The notes beneath the pieces are model-generated. The model was not told the origin of the DNA. It ran no database searches and saw only the letters and a program-made list of their open reading frames with translations. Below, piece by piece: positions 8,673 to 16,244 of a stretch of 41,226 nucleotides of DNA. How positions within the stretch are numbered: the stretch's first letter is position 1; each line of letters starts with the position of its first letter. The stretch covers positions 1-41,226 of the forward strand of contig JACRDA010000157.1 of NCBI GenBank assembly GCA_016212965.1, in the 5' to 3' direction. A program made the position numbers and the translations under genes. The DNA comes from Myxococcales bacterium. GTDB taxonomy: Bacteria; Myxococcota_A; Polyangia; Polyangiales; Polyangiaceae.

Positions 8673-9014
8673 CTAGGCCGCGGTGATGCACGCGAGCTCG
8701 CCGTCCACCTCGCACACGACGCCGCCCTCGCAGCGCGCCGCGACCGCGGCGGCGTCCTCGAGGCTCGCCCCGGTCGGGATGGCGCGCACGGCGCGGAGCG
8801 TGCACTCGCCGAGCGGCTTGTCGGCCGGCTCGGCGCGCAGCTCGGCGACGAGCACGAGCCCGAGGCAGCCGCGGCCGGACATCACCGCCAGCCGGTCGGC
8901 GCCGCGCTCCTCGGCGACGCTGAGGGCGAGCGACACGTCCCAGTCGGGGCTCGCGCGCGGCGCGTCGCAGATCTCCACGCGCCCGGTGGCCGTGCGACAG
9001 GTCGTTCGCCTCAC
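8673..9014 (-). CDS. Small hypothetical protein
   Basis: A 113-residue frame from a GTG at 9014 with strongly G/C third positions and ordinary amino-acid composition, which makes it likely to be real. I do not recognise a family. It has six or seven cysteines spread over its length, no signal peptide and no TM segment. GGAGCGG upstream could serve as a ribosome site. It ends where the longer version of the downstream methyltransferase frame would begin, so the two are probably cotranscribed. A candidate promoter lies immediately upstream (9040-9072). Confidence 0.5.
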   Translation of the reverse strand: MRRTTCRTATGRVEICDAPRASPDWDVSLALSVAEERGADRLAVMSGRGCLGLVLVAELRAEPADKPLGECTLRAVRAIPTGASLEDAAAVAARCEGGVVCEVDGELACITAA

Positions 9015-9039
9015 CGTCGCCGCCGCTCCGTGAACATGA

Positions 9040-9072
9040 AAATCATTTGCATCATTTGCCCGCGTGCGTCAA
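9040..9072 (-). promoter_or_regulatory. Candidate promoter with tandem 9-base repeat
   Basis: In an otherwise very GC-rich window this short patch is AT-rich. On the minus strand TTGACG (9067-9072) is a good -35. About 17 bases downstream are two adjacent copies of GCAAATGAT (plus-strand ATCATTTGC at 9042-9050 and 9051-9059). The -10 is not clear. The repeat may be part of the promoter or a small operator. It would drive the leftward 8673-9014 gene and possibly the methyltransferase-rmlB-rmlA block. Confidence 0.35.
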
Positions 9073-9094
9073 GCACCGCCTCGACGCCGCCCGG

Positions 9095-10624
9095 TCAGCG
9101 CGCGAGCACGAGGACGACGACCAGCCCGAGCGCGGCGACCGCGACCGCCGCCGCCGCGAAGGGCCACAGCCGGCGGCGCGGGCGCTGCCAGGTCGCGAGC
9201 GCGAGCGTGTCGGCCCGCGGCGCGGGCCGCGGCGCCGAGGACGGCGCTGGCAGCGACACCGGGCGGGGCTCGGACGGGCTCGCGCTCGGTGGCGGGGGCG
9301 ACGGCTCCGGGCGGGGGGCACGCGGCAGCGCGGCCGGCGGAGCCGGCTCCTGCGCCACCGCAGGCGACGGCTCTGCCGGCGCCAGAGCGGCGGTCGGCGG
9401 CTTTTGCGCTGCGTCCGACGCCGGGGCGGGCCGGCGGCCCGGCACCACCACGCGGGCGTGGGTGCCCGACTCGGAGCTCGAGTGATCGGGCGGCGGCTCG
9501 CTCCCCGCGGGCGACGGAGAGGGCAGGCCGCGCTGCACCGAGCGCCGCGGCGCGGCGGCGATGGCGTCGAAGGTGTCGAGCGGGGCGATGCTCTCCCGCG
9601 GTCGCAGCCACTGGCCCTCGAGCGACGCGCCGCACACGTCGGCATCGACGCCGCGCTCGAGCAGCCACTCGGCCAGGGCGACCCCGAGGTCGCGGATGGT
9701 CGGCCAGCGCGCCTCGGGCGCCTTGACCAGTCCGCGCCGGACGATGGCGGCGAGATCGGCCTCGCCCGGTCCGACGCCGGAGAGCGGGGCGGGCTCGTCG
9801 TCGGCGATCGCGTGCAGGATCTCGCCGTAGGTGTCGCCGGGGAAGGGTCGCTCGCCCATCACGAGCTCGTGCAGGATGACGCACACCGCCCAGACGTCCG
9901 CGGCCGCGCTCGCCTCCCCGCCCCGCGCCTGCTCCGGCGCCATGTAGCCGGGAGTGCCGAGCACCGCACCCGCCGCCGTGAGGCGTTCGGCACCGTCGCG
10001 CAGCTTCGCGATGCCGAAGTCGACGAGCTTCGGCTGCACGGCGCCGTCGTCACTGCGCGCGACGAAGATGTTCTCGGGCTTCACGTCGCGGTGCACGATG
10101 CCCTTGTCGTGGGCGCAGGCGAGCGCGTGGACGATCGGCAGCAGCACCTGGACGGCGTTCTCCGCGGCGAAGCGCCCGCGGCGGTCGAGGATCGACCCGA
10201 GGTCCTCCCCGTTCAGCAGCTCCATCACGAGAAAGGCGTCGCCCTGGCTCGTGCGGCCCACGTCCGTCACGCGCACGATGGCCGGGTGACCGAGCCGCGC
10301 CGCGGCCCGCGCCTCCTGGAGCAGGCGTCCGCTCGCGTACTCGCGCTCCACGTCGGCGATGTCGGCGCGGATCACCTTGAGCGCGCAGTCGATGTCGAGC
10401 GCCTCGTGGCGGGCGAGCCACAGGGTGCCCATGCCGCCCTCGCCGAGCGGCCGCAGCAAGCGGTACTTGTCCGCCACCACCTCGTCGTCGACGAGCGACG
10501 GCAGGCGGCGCCGGGGCAGCTCGCGCACCGCCACCGCCGCTCCGGGTCGCTGCGCCGCCGGGAGCGTGGGTGCGGCGCGCGCCGCGCCCTCTGCCCGGGG
10601 CTTCGGGATGCGTGGGTCGTCCAT
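9095..10624 (-). CDS. PknB-type serine/threonine protein kinase
   Basis: A 509-residue kinase. The catalytic domain spans about 54-320: GEGGMG glycine loop (61-66), Lys83 in ALKVI, Glu104, the HRDVKPEN catalytic loop with Asp180, DFG at 202-204, and the LGTPGYMAPEQ activation-segment end. It is followed by about 140 residues of Pro/Ala/Ser-rich linker and a single C-terminal TM helix (about 487-508), after which the protein ends. Unlike many bacterial membrane kinases it therefore has no extracytoplasmic sensor domain. All catalytic residues seem present, so it is probably active. The start is the ATG at 10624. It is divergent from the diamino-sugar cassette, with a 245-base shared upstream region, and could control envelope-glycan genes or enzymes; that link is inference. 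Confidence 0.92.
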   Translation of the reverse strand: MDDPRIPKPRAEGAARAAPTLPAAQRPGAAVAVRELPRRRLPSLVDDEVVADKYRLLRPLGEGGMGTLWLARHEALDIDCALKVIRADIADVEREYASGRLLQEARAAARLGHPAIVRVTDVGRTSQGDAFLVMELLNGEDLGSILDRRGRFAAENAVQVLLPIVHALACAHDKGIVHRDVKPENIFVARSDDGAVQPKLVDFGIAKLRDGAERLTAAGAVLGTPGYMAPEQARGGEASAAADVWAVCVILHELVMGERPFPGDTYGEILHAIADDEPAPLSGVGPGEADLAAIVRRGLVKAPEARWPTIRDLGVALAEWLLERGVDADVCGASLEGQWLRPRESIAPLDTFDAIAAAPRRSVQRGLPSPSPAGSEPPPDHSSSESGTHARVVVPGRRPAPASDAAQKPPTAALAPAEPSPAVAQEPAPPAALPRAPRPEPSPPPPSASPSEPRPVSLPAPSSAPRPAPRADTLALATWQRPRRRLWPFAAAAVAVAALGLVVVLVLAR

Positions 10625-10781
10625 CGGGATGCAGCTCAGCGGCGCACCGCAGCGGGCCGTCGTATTCTGCGACCCTGCGTGGGGCTGCGCAAGACCACCC
10701 GTCAGGCACCCGCAGCGACGGCAAGGTCTCGTCGCGGCGCGCGCTCGCGCGGGGGCCGCGCCGCACGCCGGGGCCCGGCGC

Positions 10782-10810
10782 TTGCCTTCGCGCGACAGAT
10801 CGACTTGATT
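10782..10810 (+). promoter_or_regulatory. Candidate promoter for the aminotransferase cassette
   Basis: TTGCCT (10782-10787, four of six matches to the -35 consensus) and TTGATT (10805-10810, three of six to the -10) are separated by exactly 17 bases. It lies in the shared region between the kinase and the 10870 gene, with a predicted leader of about 50 bases. It is among the less GC-rich spots of this gap. The rest of the 10625-10869 interval shows no gene. Confidence 0.3.
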
Positions 10811-10869
10811 GCGCGCGGCCGCAGGACGGCGCGCGAGGGTGGGGCGCGCCGCGCGGGCCCAGGGTGCTC

Positions 10870-11997
10870 GTGAAAGTTCCTTTCATCGATCTGAAGAGGG
10901 TCGCGGGGCTGGTCCATGCGCAAGCGCTCGAGGCGTGGCAGCGCGTGGCCGAGCGGACGGAGTTCGTCGGTGGGCCCACGGTCGGCGCGCTCGAGGCCGC
11001 GCTCGCGGACAAGCTCGGCGTGCGGCACGCCGTCAGCTGCTCGAGCGGCACCGACGCCATCCTCATCGGCCTGCAGGCGCTCGGCGTCGGCCCGGGCTCG
11101 AAGGTCGCCCTGCCCGACCTCACCTTCTGGGCCACCTACGAGGCCGTCGCGCAGCTCGGCGCAACTCCGGTGCTCGTCGACGTCGACGCGGACCTGCAGC
11201 TCGATCTCGACGAGCTCCGCCGCGCGCACGACGCGCACCGCTTCGACGCCGTCGTGCTCGTGCACCTCATGGGCTGGGCGAGCGCGCGGCTCGCCGAGAT
11301 CCGCGCGTTCTGCCGCGAGCGGGGCATCGCGCTCGTCGAGGACGGTGCGCAGGCCTACGGGGTCGAGGTCGCGGGTGCGCCGGTCTTCGCCGGAGCACAG
11401 ATCTCGACGCTGTCGTTCTACCCGGCCAAGGTCATCGGCGGCTGCATGGACGGCGGCGCCATCCTCACCGACGACGCGGCGCTCGCCGGGCTCGTGAGGA
11501 AGCTCTGCAACCACGGCCGCGCCACCCACTACTCGTACTCGCACGTCGGCTGGAACTCGCGCATGGGCGGTCTGCAGGCCGCGTGGCTCCTCGCCATGCT
11601 GGGCCACGGGGACGAGATCGTGCGGACGCGCCGCGCCGACGAGGCCCGCTTCCGCGAGCGCCTGGCCGAGCTCGCGCCCCTCGCGCGCGCGTACGGCCCG
11701 CCGCCCGGGGTGGCCGGCAACGGCTACCTCTCGGTCTTCACGCTCGAGCGCGCCGAGCACGAGGCGGTCGCGCGGCGCCTCGGCGAGCTCGGGGTCGGGG
11801 TCGGGCGCGTGTACCCGGAGACCCTGTCGCAGCAGGAGCCGGCGCGCCAGGCACCGCGCGCGTCCGGCCTCGAGCGAAGCCGCGACTTCTGCCGGCGCGT
11901 CGTCGATCTACCGCTCTATTACGGCATGACGGCCGAGGAGCACGCGCACGTGTGCCAGAGCTTCGCGACGGCCCTGCGGGCGGAGAGCGAGCGCTAG
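10870..11997 (+). CDS. DegT/DnrJ/EryC1/StrS sugar aminotransferase (WlbC/WbpE/GnnB-like)
   Basis: A 375-residue PLP-dependent fold-type I aminotransferase acting on a keto-sugar nucleotide, usually with glutamate as amino donor. SCSSGTDAI (57-64) is the phosphate-binding segment, VEDGAQAYG with Asp158 contacts the pyridine nitrogen, and Lys187 in SFYPAKVIGG is the Schiff-base lysine. The motif after the lysine, with Gly-Cys-Met-Asp-Gly-Gly, resembles the WlbC/WbpE/GnnB group that aminates C3. I prefer the GTG at 10870 (start VKVPFIDLKR); a GTG two codons upstream at 10864 is the alternative. The stop is directly followed by the ATG of the dehydrogenase gene, so the pair is translationally coupled. 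Confidence 0.88.
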   Translation: MKVPFIDLKRVAGLVHAQALEAWQRVAERTEFVGGPTVGALEAALADKLGVRHAVSCSSGTDAILIGLQALGVGPGSKVALPDLTFWATYEAVAQLGATPVLVDVDADLQLDLDELRRAHDAHRFDAVVLVHLMGWASARLAEIRAFCRERGIALVEDGAQAYGVEVAGAPVFAGAQISTLSFYPAKVIGGCMDGGAILTDDAALAGLVRKLCNHGRATHYSYSHVGWNSRMGGLQAAWLLAMLGHGDEIVRTRRADEARFRERLAELAPLARAYGPPPGVAGNGYLSVFTLERAEHEAVARRLGELGVGVGRVYPETLSQQEPARQAPRASGLERSRDFCRRVVDLPLYYGMTAEEHAHVCQSFATALRAESER

Positions 11998-13053
11998 ATG
12001 ACCCGACCGAAGAAGACGCTCCTCGTGGGCGCGGGCAAGATGGGGCGCAACCACCTGCGCGTCCTCACGGAGGACAAGCGCTTCACGGTGGGCGCCGTCG
12101 TCGACCCGCGCGCCAAGCAGCTCTTCCCCGAGCCGGGCAGCTTCCGGGTCGCGACCACCCTCGAGGAGGTCCTCGACGAGGCGTGGGACTGCGCCGTCGT
12201 GGCCACCCCGACGGGCTCGCACGCCGAGTGCGGGCGGGTCCTGCTCGGCCGGCGCATCCCGACCCTGATGGAGAAGCCGCTCGCCGAGAGCCCGCCCGTG
12301 TGCGCGGAGCTCGTGGCGCTCGCGCGCGAGCTCGGCGTGCCGCTCGCCGTCGGTCACCTCGAGCGCTTCAACCCCGCCGTCCGCAAAGCAACCGAGGTGC
12401 TGCGCGCCGGCTGGATCGGCACGCCGATCCACTTCTCGTTCACGCGCGTGGGCGGCTACCCGGAGGGGATCCAGCCCGGCAACAACGTGCTGCTCGATCT
12501 CGCCGTCCACGACCTCGACATCCTGCGCACGATGGTGGGGCCGGTCGCCGTGCACGCCGCCATGTGCCACAGCACCTGGAGGCCGGGCGTGCTCGACACG
12601 GCGGAGATCCTGCTGTCGAGCGAGGCCGGGCCGAGCGCGTCCATCCACGTCAACTGGGTGACGCCGACCAAGATCCGGTCGCTCCGCATCACCGGCACGC
12701 GCGGCGTGTGCTTCGTCGACTACATGCTGCAGACCTGCCACATGATGGGCGGCAACCTCCTCAAGCGCCGCTTCCGCGACGACCTCGACTACGCGTCCTT
12801 CGTGGAGGAGTACCGCTCGAGCGACCGCGTCGAGTTCGGCATCGCCAAGCAGGAGCCGCTGCGCGCGCAGCTCGACGAGGTCTACCGCCTGCTCACGGGG
12901 CAGCCCTCCGAGGTGTGCGCCGGCGACGACGCCGCCGCGGCGGTCACCTGCGTCGCCGAGGCCCTGCGCATCGCCGAGCACTACACCCACGGGCCGCAGA
13001 ACGCGGCCCAGTCGAGCCCCCCGAGCCCCCCCGAGAGCGCGAGAAAGCCATGA
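11998..13053 (+). CDS. Gfo/Idh/MocA sugar-nucleotide dehydrogenase (GnnA/WlbA-like)
   Basis: A 351-residue NAD(P)-dependent oxidoreductase. The Rossmann motif VGAGKMGRNHLRVL is at the N-terminus, VVATPTGSHAE follows near 65, and MEKPLAES near 92 carries the family's EKP lysine. GHLERFNPAV near 120 and DLAVHDLDIL near 165 supply the substrate-site His/Asp. The GHxERFNPAV signature is frequent in UDP-GlcNAc 3-dehydrogenases, so the likely job is oxidation of C3 of UDP-GlcNAc or UDP-GlcNAcA before transamination by the preceding gene product. The last 20 residues are Pro/Ser-rich and unstructured. The gene starts one base after the aminotransferase stop and overlaps the next ATG by four bases (ATGA), giving a tight three-gene cassette. 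Confidence 0.85.
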   Translation: MTRPKKTLLVGAGKMGRNHLRVLTEDKRFTVGAVVDPRAKQLFPEPGSFRVATTLEEVLDEAWDCAVVATPTGSHAECGRVLLGRRIPTLMEKPLAESPPVCAELVALARELGVPLAVGHLERFNPAVRKATEVLRAGWIGTPIHFSFTRVGGYPEGIQPGNNVLLDLAVHDLDILRTMVGPVAVHAAMCHSTWRPGVLDTAEILLSSEAGPSASIHVNWVTPTKIRSLRITGTRGVCFVDYMLQTCHMMGGNLLKRRFRDDLDYASFVEEYRSSDRVEFGIAKQEPLRAQLDEVYRLLTGQPSEVCAGDDAAAAVTCVAEALRIAEHYTHGPQNAAQSSPPSPPESARKP

Positions 13054-13628
13054 GCCACTTCGTCCATGCCACGGCCATCGTCGAGGACGGCGCCGAGATC
13101 GGCGACGACACCAAGATCTGGCACTTCTGCCACGTGCGCCGCGGCGCGCGCGTGGGCCGCTCGTGCATCCTCGGCAAGAACGTCTACGTCGACGCCGGGG
13201 TACGCGTCGGCGACTGCGTGAAGGTGCAGAACAACGTGTCCATCTACCACGGTGTCGAGATCGCCGACGGCGTGTTCCTCGGCCCGCACGCCTGCTTCAC
13301 GAACGACGTGAACCCGCGCGCCATCAAGGCCGACGGCTCGCTCCGGAGCGAGAGCGAGTGGCAGCTCACGACGACCTACGTGGCGCGCGGCGCGAGCATC
13401 GGCGCGAACGCCACCATCCGCGCGGGCGTGCGCGTGGGCGAGTGGGCGCTCGTCGGCGCCGGCTCGGTCGTCACGCACGACGTCCCGCCCTACGCGCTCG
13501 TGTACGGCAACCCGGCGCGCGTGGCGGGCGTGGTCGCGCCGAACGGCGAAGTCGTGGCGCGCCGCTACGCGCCCGGCGCGTACACGACCAAGGACGGCAG
13601 CGAGCGCTTCGTCGTCCCCGCGAGCTGA
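13050..13628 (+). CDS. Hexapeptide-repeat N-acetyltransferase (WbpD/WlbB-like)
   Basis: A 192-residue left-handed beta-helix acetyltransferase. It opens FVHATAIVEDGAEIGDDTKIWHFCHV, which is the WlbB/WbpD opening, and continues with regular hexapeptide turns. Asn-Asn-Val-Ser-Ile-Tyr near residue 65 and FTNDVNPRA near 88 match the acetyl-CoA/substrate loop of this group. It would acetylate the C3 amine made by the two preceding gene products, giving a UDP-2,3-diacetamido sugar. The start ATG overlaps the dehydrogenase stop. The substrate assignment depends on the cassette as a whole; no 6-dehydrogenase for making the uronic acid is in this window. Confidence 0.88.
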   Translation: MSHFVHATAIVEDGAEIGDDTKIWHFCHVRRGARVGRSCILGKNVYVDAGVRVGDCVKVQNNVSIYHGVEIADGVFLGPHACFTNDVNPRAIKADGSLRSESEWQLTTTYVARGASIGANATIRAGVRVGEWALVGAGSVVTHDVPPYALVYGNPARVAGVVAPNGEVVARRYAPGAYTTKDGSERFVVPAS

Positions 13629-13681
13629 GCGCGACGCACCGTCGCACACCCACGAAAGGGCGGCGGCGCGGACCCCACGAG

Positions 13682-13690
13682 TGCTATCAT
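13682..13690 (+). promoter_or_regulatory. Candidate extended -10 promoter element
   Basis: TGCTATCAT fits the extended -10 form TGnTATAAT with one mismatch in the hexamer. There is no -35 at 16-18 bases upstream. It ends only seven bases before the GTG at 13697, so transcription would begin at or next to the start codon and give a leaderless mRNA. Confidence 0.3.
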
Positions 13691-13696
13691 GGCCTC

Positions 13697-14341
13697 GTGA
13701 AGGAGGCCCTGCGAACCGCACTCGCGTGCGGGGCGTCCGCGCTCCTCGCCACGAGCGTCGCGCGCGGCCAGGGTGCGCAACCGCTGAAGGTCGGCGCCGG
13801 GATCGGGGCGTACCTCGCCACGACGTTCGTCGTCGACGGCCAGCTCGACGTCCCGTCGCCCGAGGTGGGCGGGACGTTCCTCGTGCCCGTGGACATCGCG
13901 GACGTGCTCCGGCTCGAGCCGTCGCTCGACTGGACCCACTACGCCGCCCTCGAGTCCGCGGCCTACCACCGCATGTACGGCACCCGGGTGCGCGGCGGGC
14001 TCGGGGCCTTCGTGCTCTTCGAGCTGGCGCCGGACGCAAGAGGCTACGTGGGCGCGCGCGGCTCGGTTTCCTACCTCAGCTACCACACCGCCCAGGCGGG
14101 CGCGCTACCCGTCACGGTGGAGGTCAGCGACAGCGAGGGCTCGGTGTCGCCAGGGCTCGGCGCAGAGTACTTCCTCACCCCGCATTTCAGCCTCGGCGGA
14201 GAGCTGCGCTTCGATTTCACGTTCGGCCGACCGAGCGACGTCAGGTACTTCTCCCTCGCTCCGATCGAGCCGGAGCCGGACACGCGCCGACACGCCTTGG
14301 GCGTCACGACGGCTTTCGTGGTCCGCACCTTCTTCCTGTGA
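13697..14341 (+). CDS. Predicted outer-membrane beta-barrel protein, copy 1
   Basis: A 214-residue exported protein. The N-terminus has a short positive stretch, then a hydrophobic signal peptide ending near SVARGQG. The rest alternates polar and hydrophobic residues in beta-strand fashion, and the protein ends with aromatic residues (VRTFFL), as small outer-membrane barrels do. Conserved points shared with the next gene are a G-A-G-I-G-A/M segment after the signal, LRLEPSLDWTHY near 75, LGAEYFLTPHFSLGGELR near 155 and the FFL end. Function unknown. A GTG start is used; oddly, a strong AAGGAGG sequence lies just inside the gene, right after the start codon. The gene is 68 bases downstream of the acetyltransferase and may have its own promoter. 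Confidence 0.65.
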   Translation: MKEALRTALACGASALLATSVARGQGAQPLKVGAGIGAYLATTFVVDGQLDVPSPEVGGTFLVPVDIADVLRLEPSLDWTHYAALESAAYHRMYGTRVRGGLGAFVLFELAPDARGYVGARGSVSYLSYHTAQAGALPVTVEVSDSEGSVSPGLGAEYFLTPHFSLGGELRFDFTFGRPSDVRYFSLAPIEPEPDTRRHALGVTTAFVVRTFFL

Positions 14342-14349
14342 GCTCATCG

Positions 14350-15006
14350 ATGGCACACGTCGAAGGGAGAGCACGCGCGCCACGACTCGATCGGGTGACC
14401 GCCTATGGAGTCCGCACGGCCCTCCTGCTCACGGTGCTCGTCGCGGCGAGCTCGCCCGCGTACGCCGACGGTCCCGGGCACGCCGGAGACGACGCGTTCC
14501 ACATCGGAGCCGGTGTCGGGATGGCCCTCGCGGCGCCCATCACGCTGACCGGACATACGCCCACCCTCCACCCTTTCGGCAGGGTGGCGCTGTACGTGCC
14601 GCTCGACTTCGCCGGGACGCTGCGCCTCGAGCCGAGTGTCGAGTGGACCTATCTGGCCGACTTCCCCGACGTCGACGTCTCGGCGACGCTCGTCGGACTC
14701 GGCGCCTTCCACCTGGTCGAGCTCGACCCGCGGGTGGCCCTCTCCCTCGGGGCACGAGGCGGCTGCGGGCTCGCTCGAGCCCATCCGCGCGGCGGCGCGG
14801 ACCCCACGACGCGGGTCGACGGCTTCTTCTCGCCGACCCTGGGGGCCGAGTATGACCTCTCCCCGTGGGTCAGCCTGGCCGCCGAGCTGCGCGCAGAGCT
14901 CTACTTCGTCAGCGAGGGCGATGCGGCCCCCCACCCGGTGCTCCCGACCCCGGCGGTCGCCACGAGCGCCAACACGGCCCTCTTCGTCCGGCTCTTCTTC
15001 CTCTGA
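14350..15006 (+). CDS. Predicted outer-membrane beta-barrel protein, copy 2
   Basis: A 218-residue exported protein, clearly a paralogue of the preceding gene: same length, same order of conserved stretches (LRLEPSVEWTYL, LGAFHLVELDPR, LGAEYDLSPWVSLAAELRAELYF) and the same terminal Phe-Phe-Leu. The signal peptide is at about 16-40, ending near SPAYADG. An in-frame GTG at 14395 would give a shorter, more typical signal peptide and is an alternative start. It begins eight bases after the stop of copy 1, so they are cotranscribed. I infer a tandem duplication; the function is unknown. A 21-base stretch in this gene (14789-14809) also occurs just upstream of copy 1. Confidence 0.65.
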   Translation: MAHVEGRARAPRLDRVTAYGVRTALLLTVLVAASSPAYADGPGHAGDDAFHIGAGVGMALAAPITLTGHTPTLHPFGRVALYVPLDFAGTLRLEPSVEWTYLADFPDVDVSATLVGLGAFHLVELDPRVALSLGARGGCGLARAHPRGGADPTTRVDGFFSPTLGAEYDLSPWVSLAAELRAELYFVSEGDAAPHPVLPTPAVATSANTALFVRLFFL

Positions 15007-15022
15007 GGGGGCGTCGCCCCGC

Positions 15023-15052
15023 GAGCCGCGCGCGACGGACCCGACGCGGCTC
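15023..15052. terminator. Candidate hairpin between convergent genes
   Basis: GAGCCGCG (15023-15030) pairs perfectly with CGCGGCTC (15045-15052), an eight-base stem with a 14-base loop. It sits between the stop of the outer-membrane protein gene and the stop of the glycosyltransferase gene coming from the other side. There is no T-tract, so it would be a weak or Rho-assisted bidirectional terminator. Confidence 0.35.
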
Positions 15053-16244
15053 AGCGCGGTCGACCCGCGATGCGCTCGTAGAGAGCCACGTAGGCGTCGG
15101 TCACGACCTCGATCGAGAAGTGCCGGCGCACGAAGGCCGCCTGGCGGCGGCCCATCTCGGCGCGGTGGGCCGGATCGACGAGCATGCGCGCGAGCGCCCG
15201 GGCGAGCGCCTCGGGCTCGCCCCGAGGCACGAGCACGACGGACTCGCCGTCGCGGAGCGCGAGACCGGGGAAGTTGTCGGTGCGCACGGCGGCGACGACC
15301 GGGACGCCGGCGGCCATGACCTCGAGGCTCGCCGTGCCGAGGCCCCAGCCCTCGAGATCGTGCGCCTCGACGTCGGCCGCGGCGAGGTAGCTCGGAATGT
15401 CGTCCTTCGGGACGCTGCCCGCGAGCACGATCGCGTCCGCGACGCCGAGGGCGCGCGCGCGCTCGAGGAAGCGCTCGTCGTAGACCTGCCCGACGACGAG
15501 CACCTTCACGTCGGGGACGAGCGCACGCAGGCGCGGCAGCGCCGCGACGAGCGCGAGCCGGTCGCGGATGAGCGGGATCACGTGCCCGACCGAGAGGACG
15601 AGTGGCGCCGTGCCGAGGCCGTGACGCGCGCGCGCGTCGAAGACGGGCCGGTCCGCATCGAAGCGCCGCACGTCGACACCGATGGGAATGTTGACGATGT
15701 GCGAGGCGGGCCGGCCGTAGCGGGCGCGCACGTAGCGGTCCATGTAGACGTCGGGCGCGACGACGTGCGCGTCGGCGAGCGCGAAGAAGCTCCGCACGAC
15801 CGCGTGATCGATGACCGAGAGCACGGCCCCGAGCACGCGGCTCGAGTGGACGAGCGCCGTGTGGATGGTCGCGACGACGGGCACGCGCCGGAGCGCGGCC
15901 CAGGCCTTGGCCTGGAGCGACAGATCGAAGACCTGGTTGTGGAGGTGCACGACGTCGGGCCGGAAGGCCTCGAGCCGCCGCGCGATGCGCCAGGCGTTCT
16001 GCGGCGAGGCCGTGACGTTGAGCGTGTAGTTGAAGGCGATCTTGAGCGGCGGGAGCGTCAGGGCGGGCAGACGATAGACCTGGTAGCCGTCCTCGCGCGT
16101 CTCGCCCGGGGCGGCGCCGGCGGCGCTCGTGACGACCAGCACCTCGTGACCGCGCCGGGCGAGCTCCTTGGCGACTTCCTCGGTGAAGTGCGCGCTTCCG
16201 CCGGCGCGCGGGCGGAAGAAGTTGTTGACGAGCGCGATGCGCAT
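15051..16244 (-). CDS. Glycosyltransferase family 4
   Basis: A 397-residue GT-B glycosyltransferase. The N-terminal domain opens [20 protein letters not shown], the acceptor-side glycine-rich loop, with GHEVLVVTS and VVHLHNQVFDLS further on. The C-terminal donor domain has VLSVGHVIPLIRDRLAL, the EGWGLGTASLEVMAAGVPVVA segment (nucleotide-sugar site with the paired glutamates) and DGESVVLVPRGEPEALA. Length and motif order are normal for GT4. The ATG overlaps the stop of the upstream acyltransferase gene by four bases. It is the last gene of a four-gene operon and probably adds the sugar that the operon makes. Confidence 0.9.
   Translation of the reverse strand: MRIALVNNFFRPRAGGSAHFTEEVAKELARRGHEVLVVTSAAGAAPGETREDGYQVYRLPALTLPPLKIAFNYTLNVTASPQNAWRIARRLEAFRPDVVHLHNQVFDLSLQAKAWAALRRVPVVATIHTALVHSSRVLGAVLSVIDHAVVRSFFALADAHVVAPDVYMDRYVRARYGRPASHIVNIPIGVDVRRFDADRPVFDARARHGLGTAPLVLSVGHVIPLIRDRLALVAALPRLRALVPDVKVLVVGQVYDERFLERARALGVADAIVLAGSVPKDDIPSYLAAADVEAHDLEGWGLGTASLEVMAAGVPVVAAVRTDNFPGLALRDGESVVLVPRGEPEALARALARMLVDPAHRAEMGRRQAAFVRRHFSIEVVTDAYVALYERIAGRPR

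Noticed and set aside
10809-13049. Long plus-strand frame running in a different phase through the aminotransferase and dehydrogenase genes into the acetyltransferase
   Set aside because: Only the part from the ATG at 13050 is protein-like; the upstream part is a +1 shadow of the two preceding genes.
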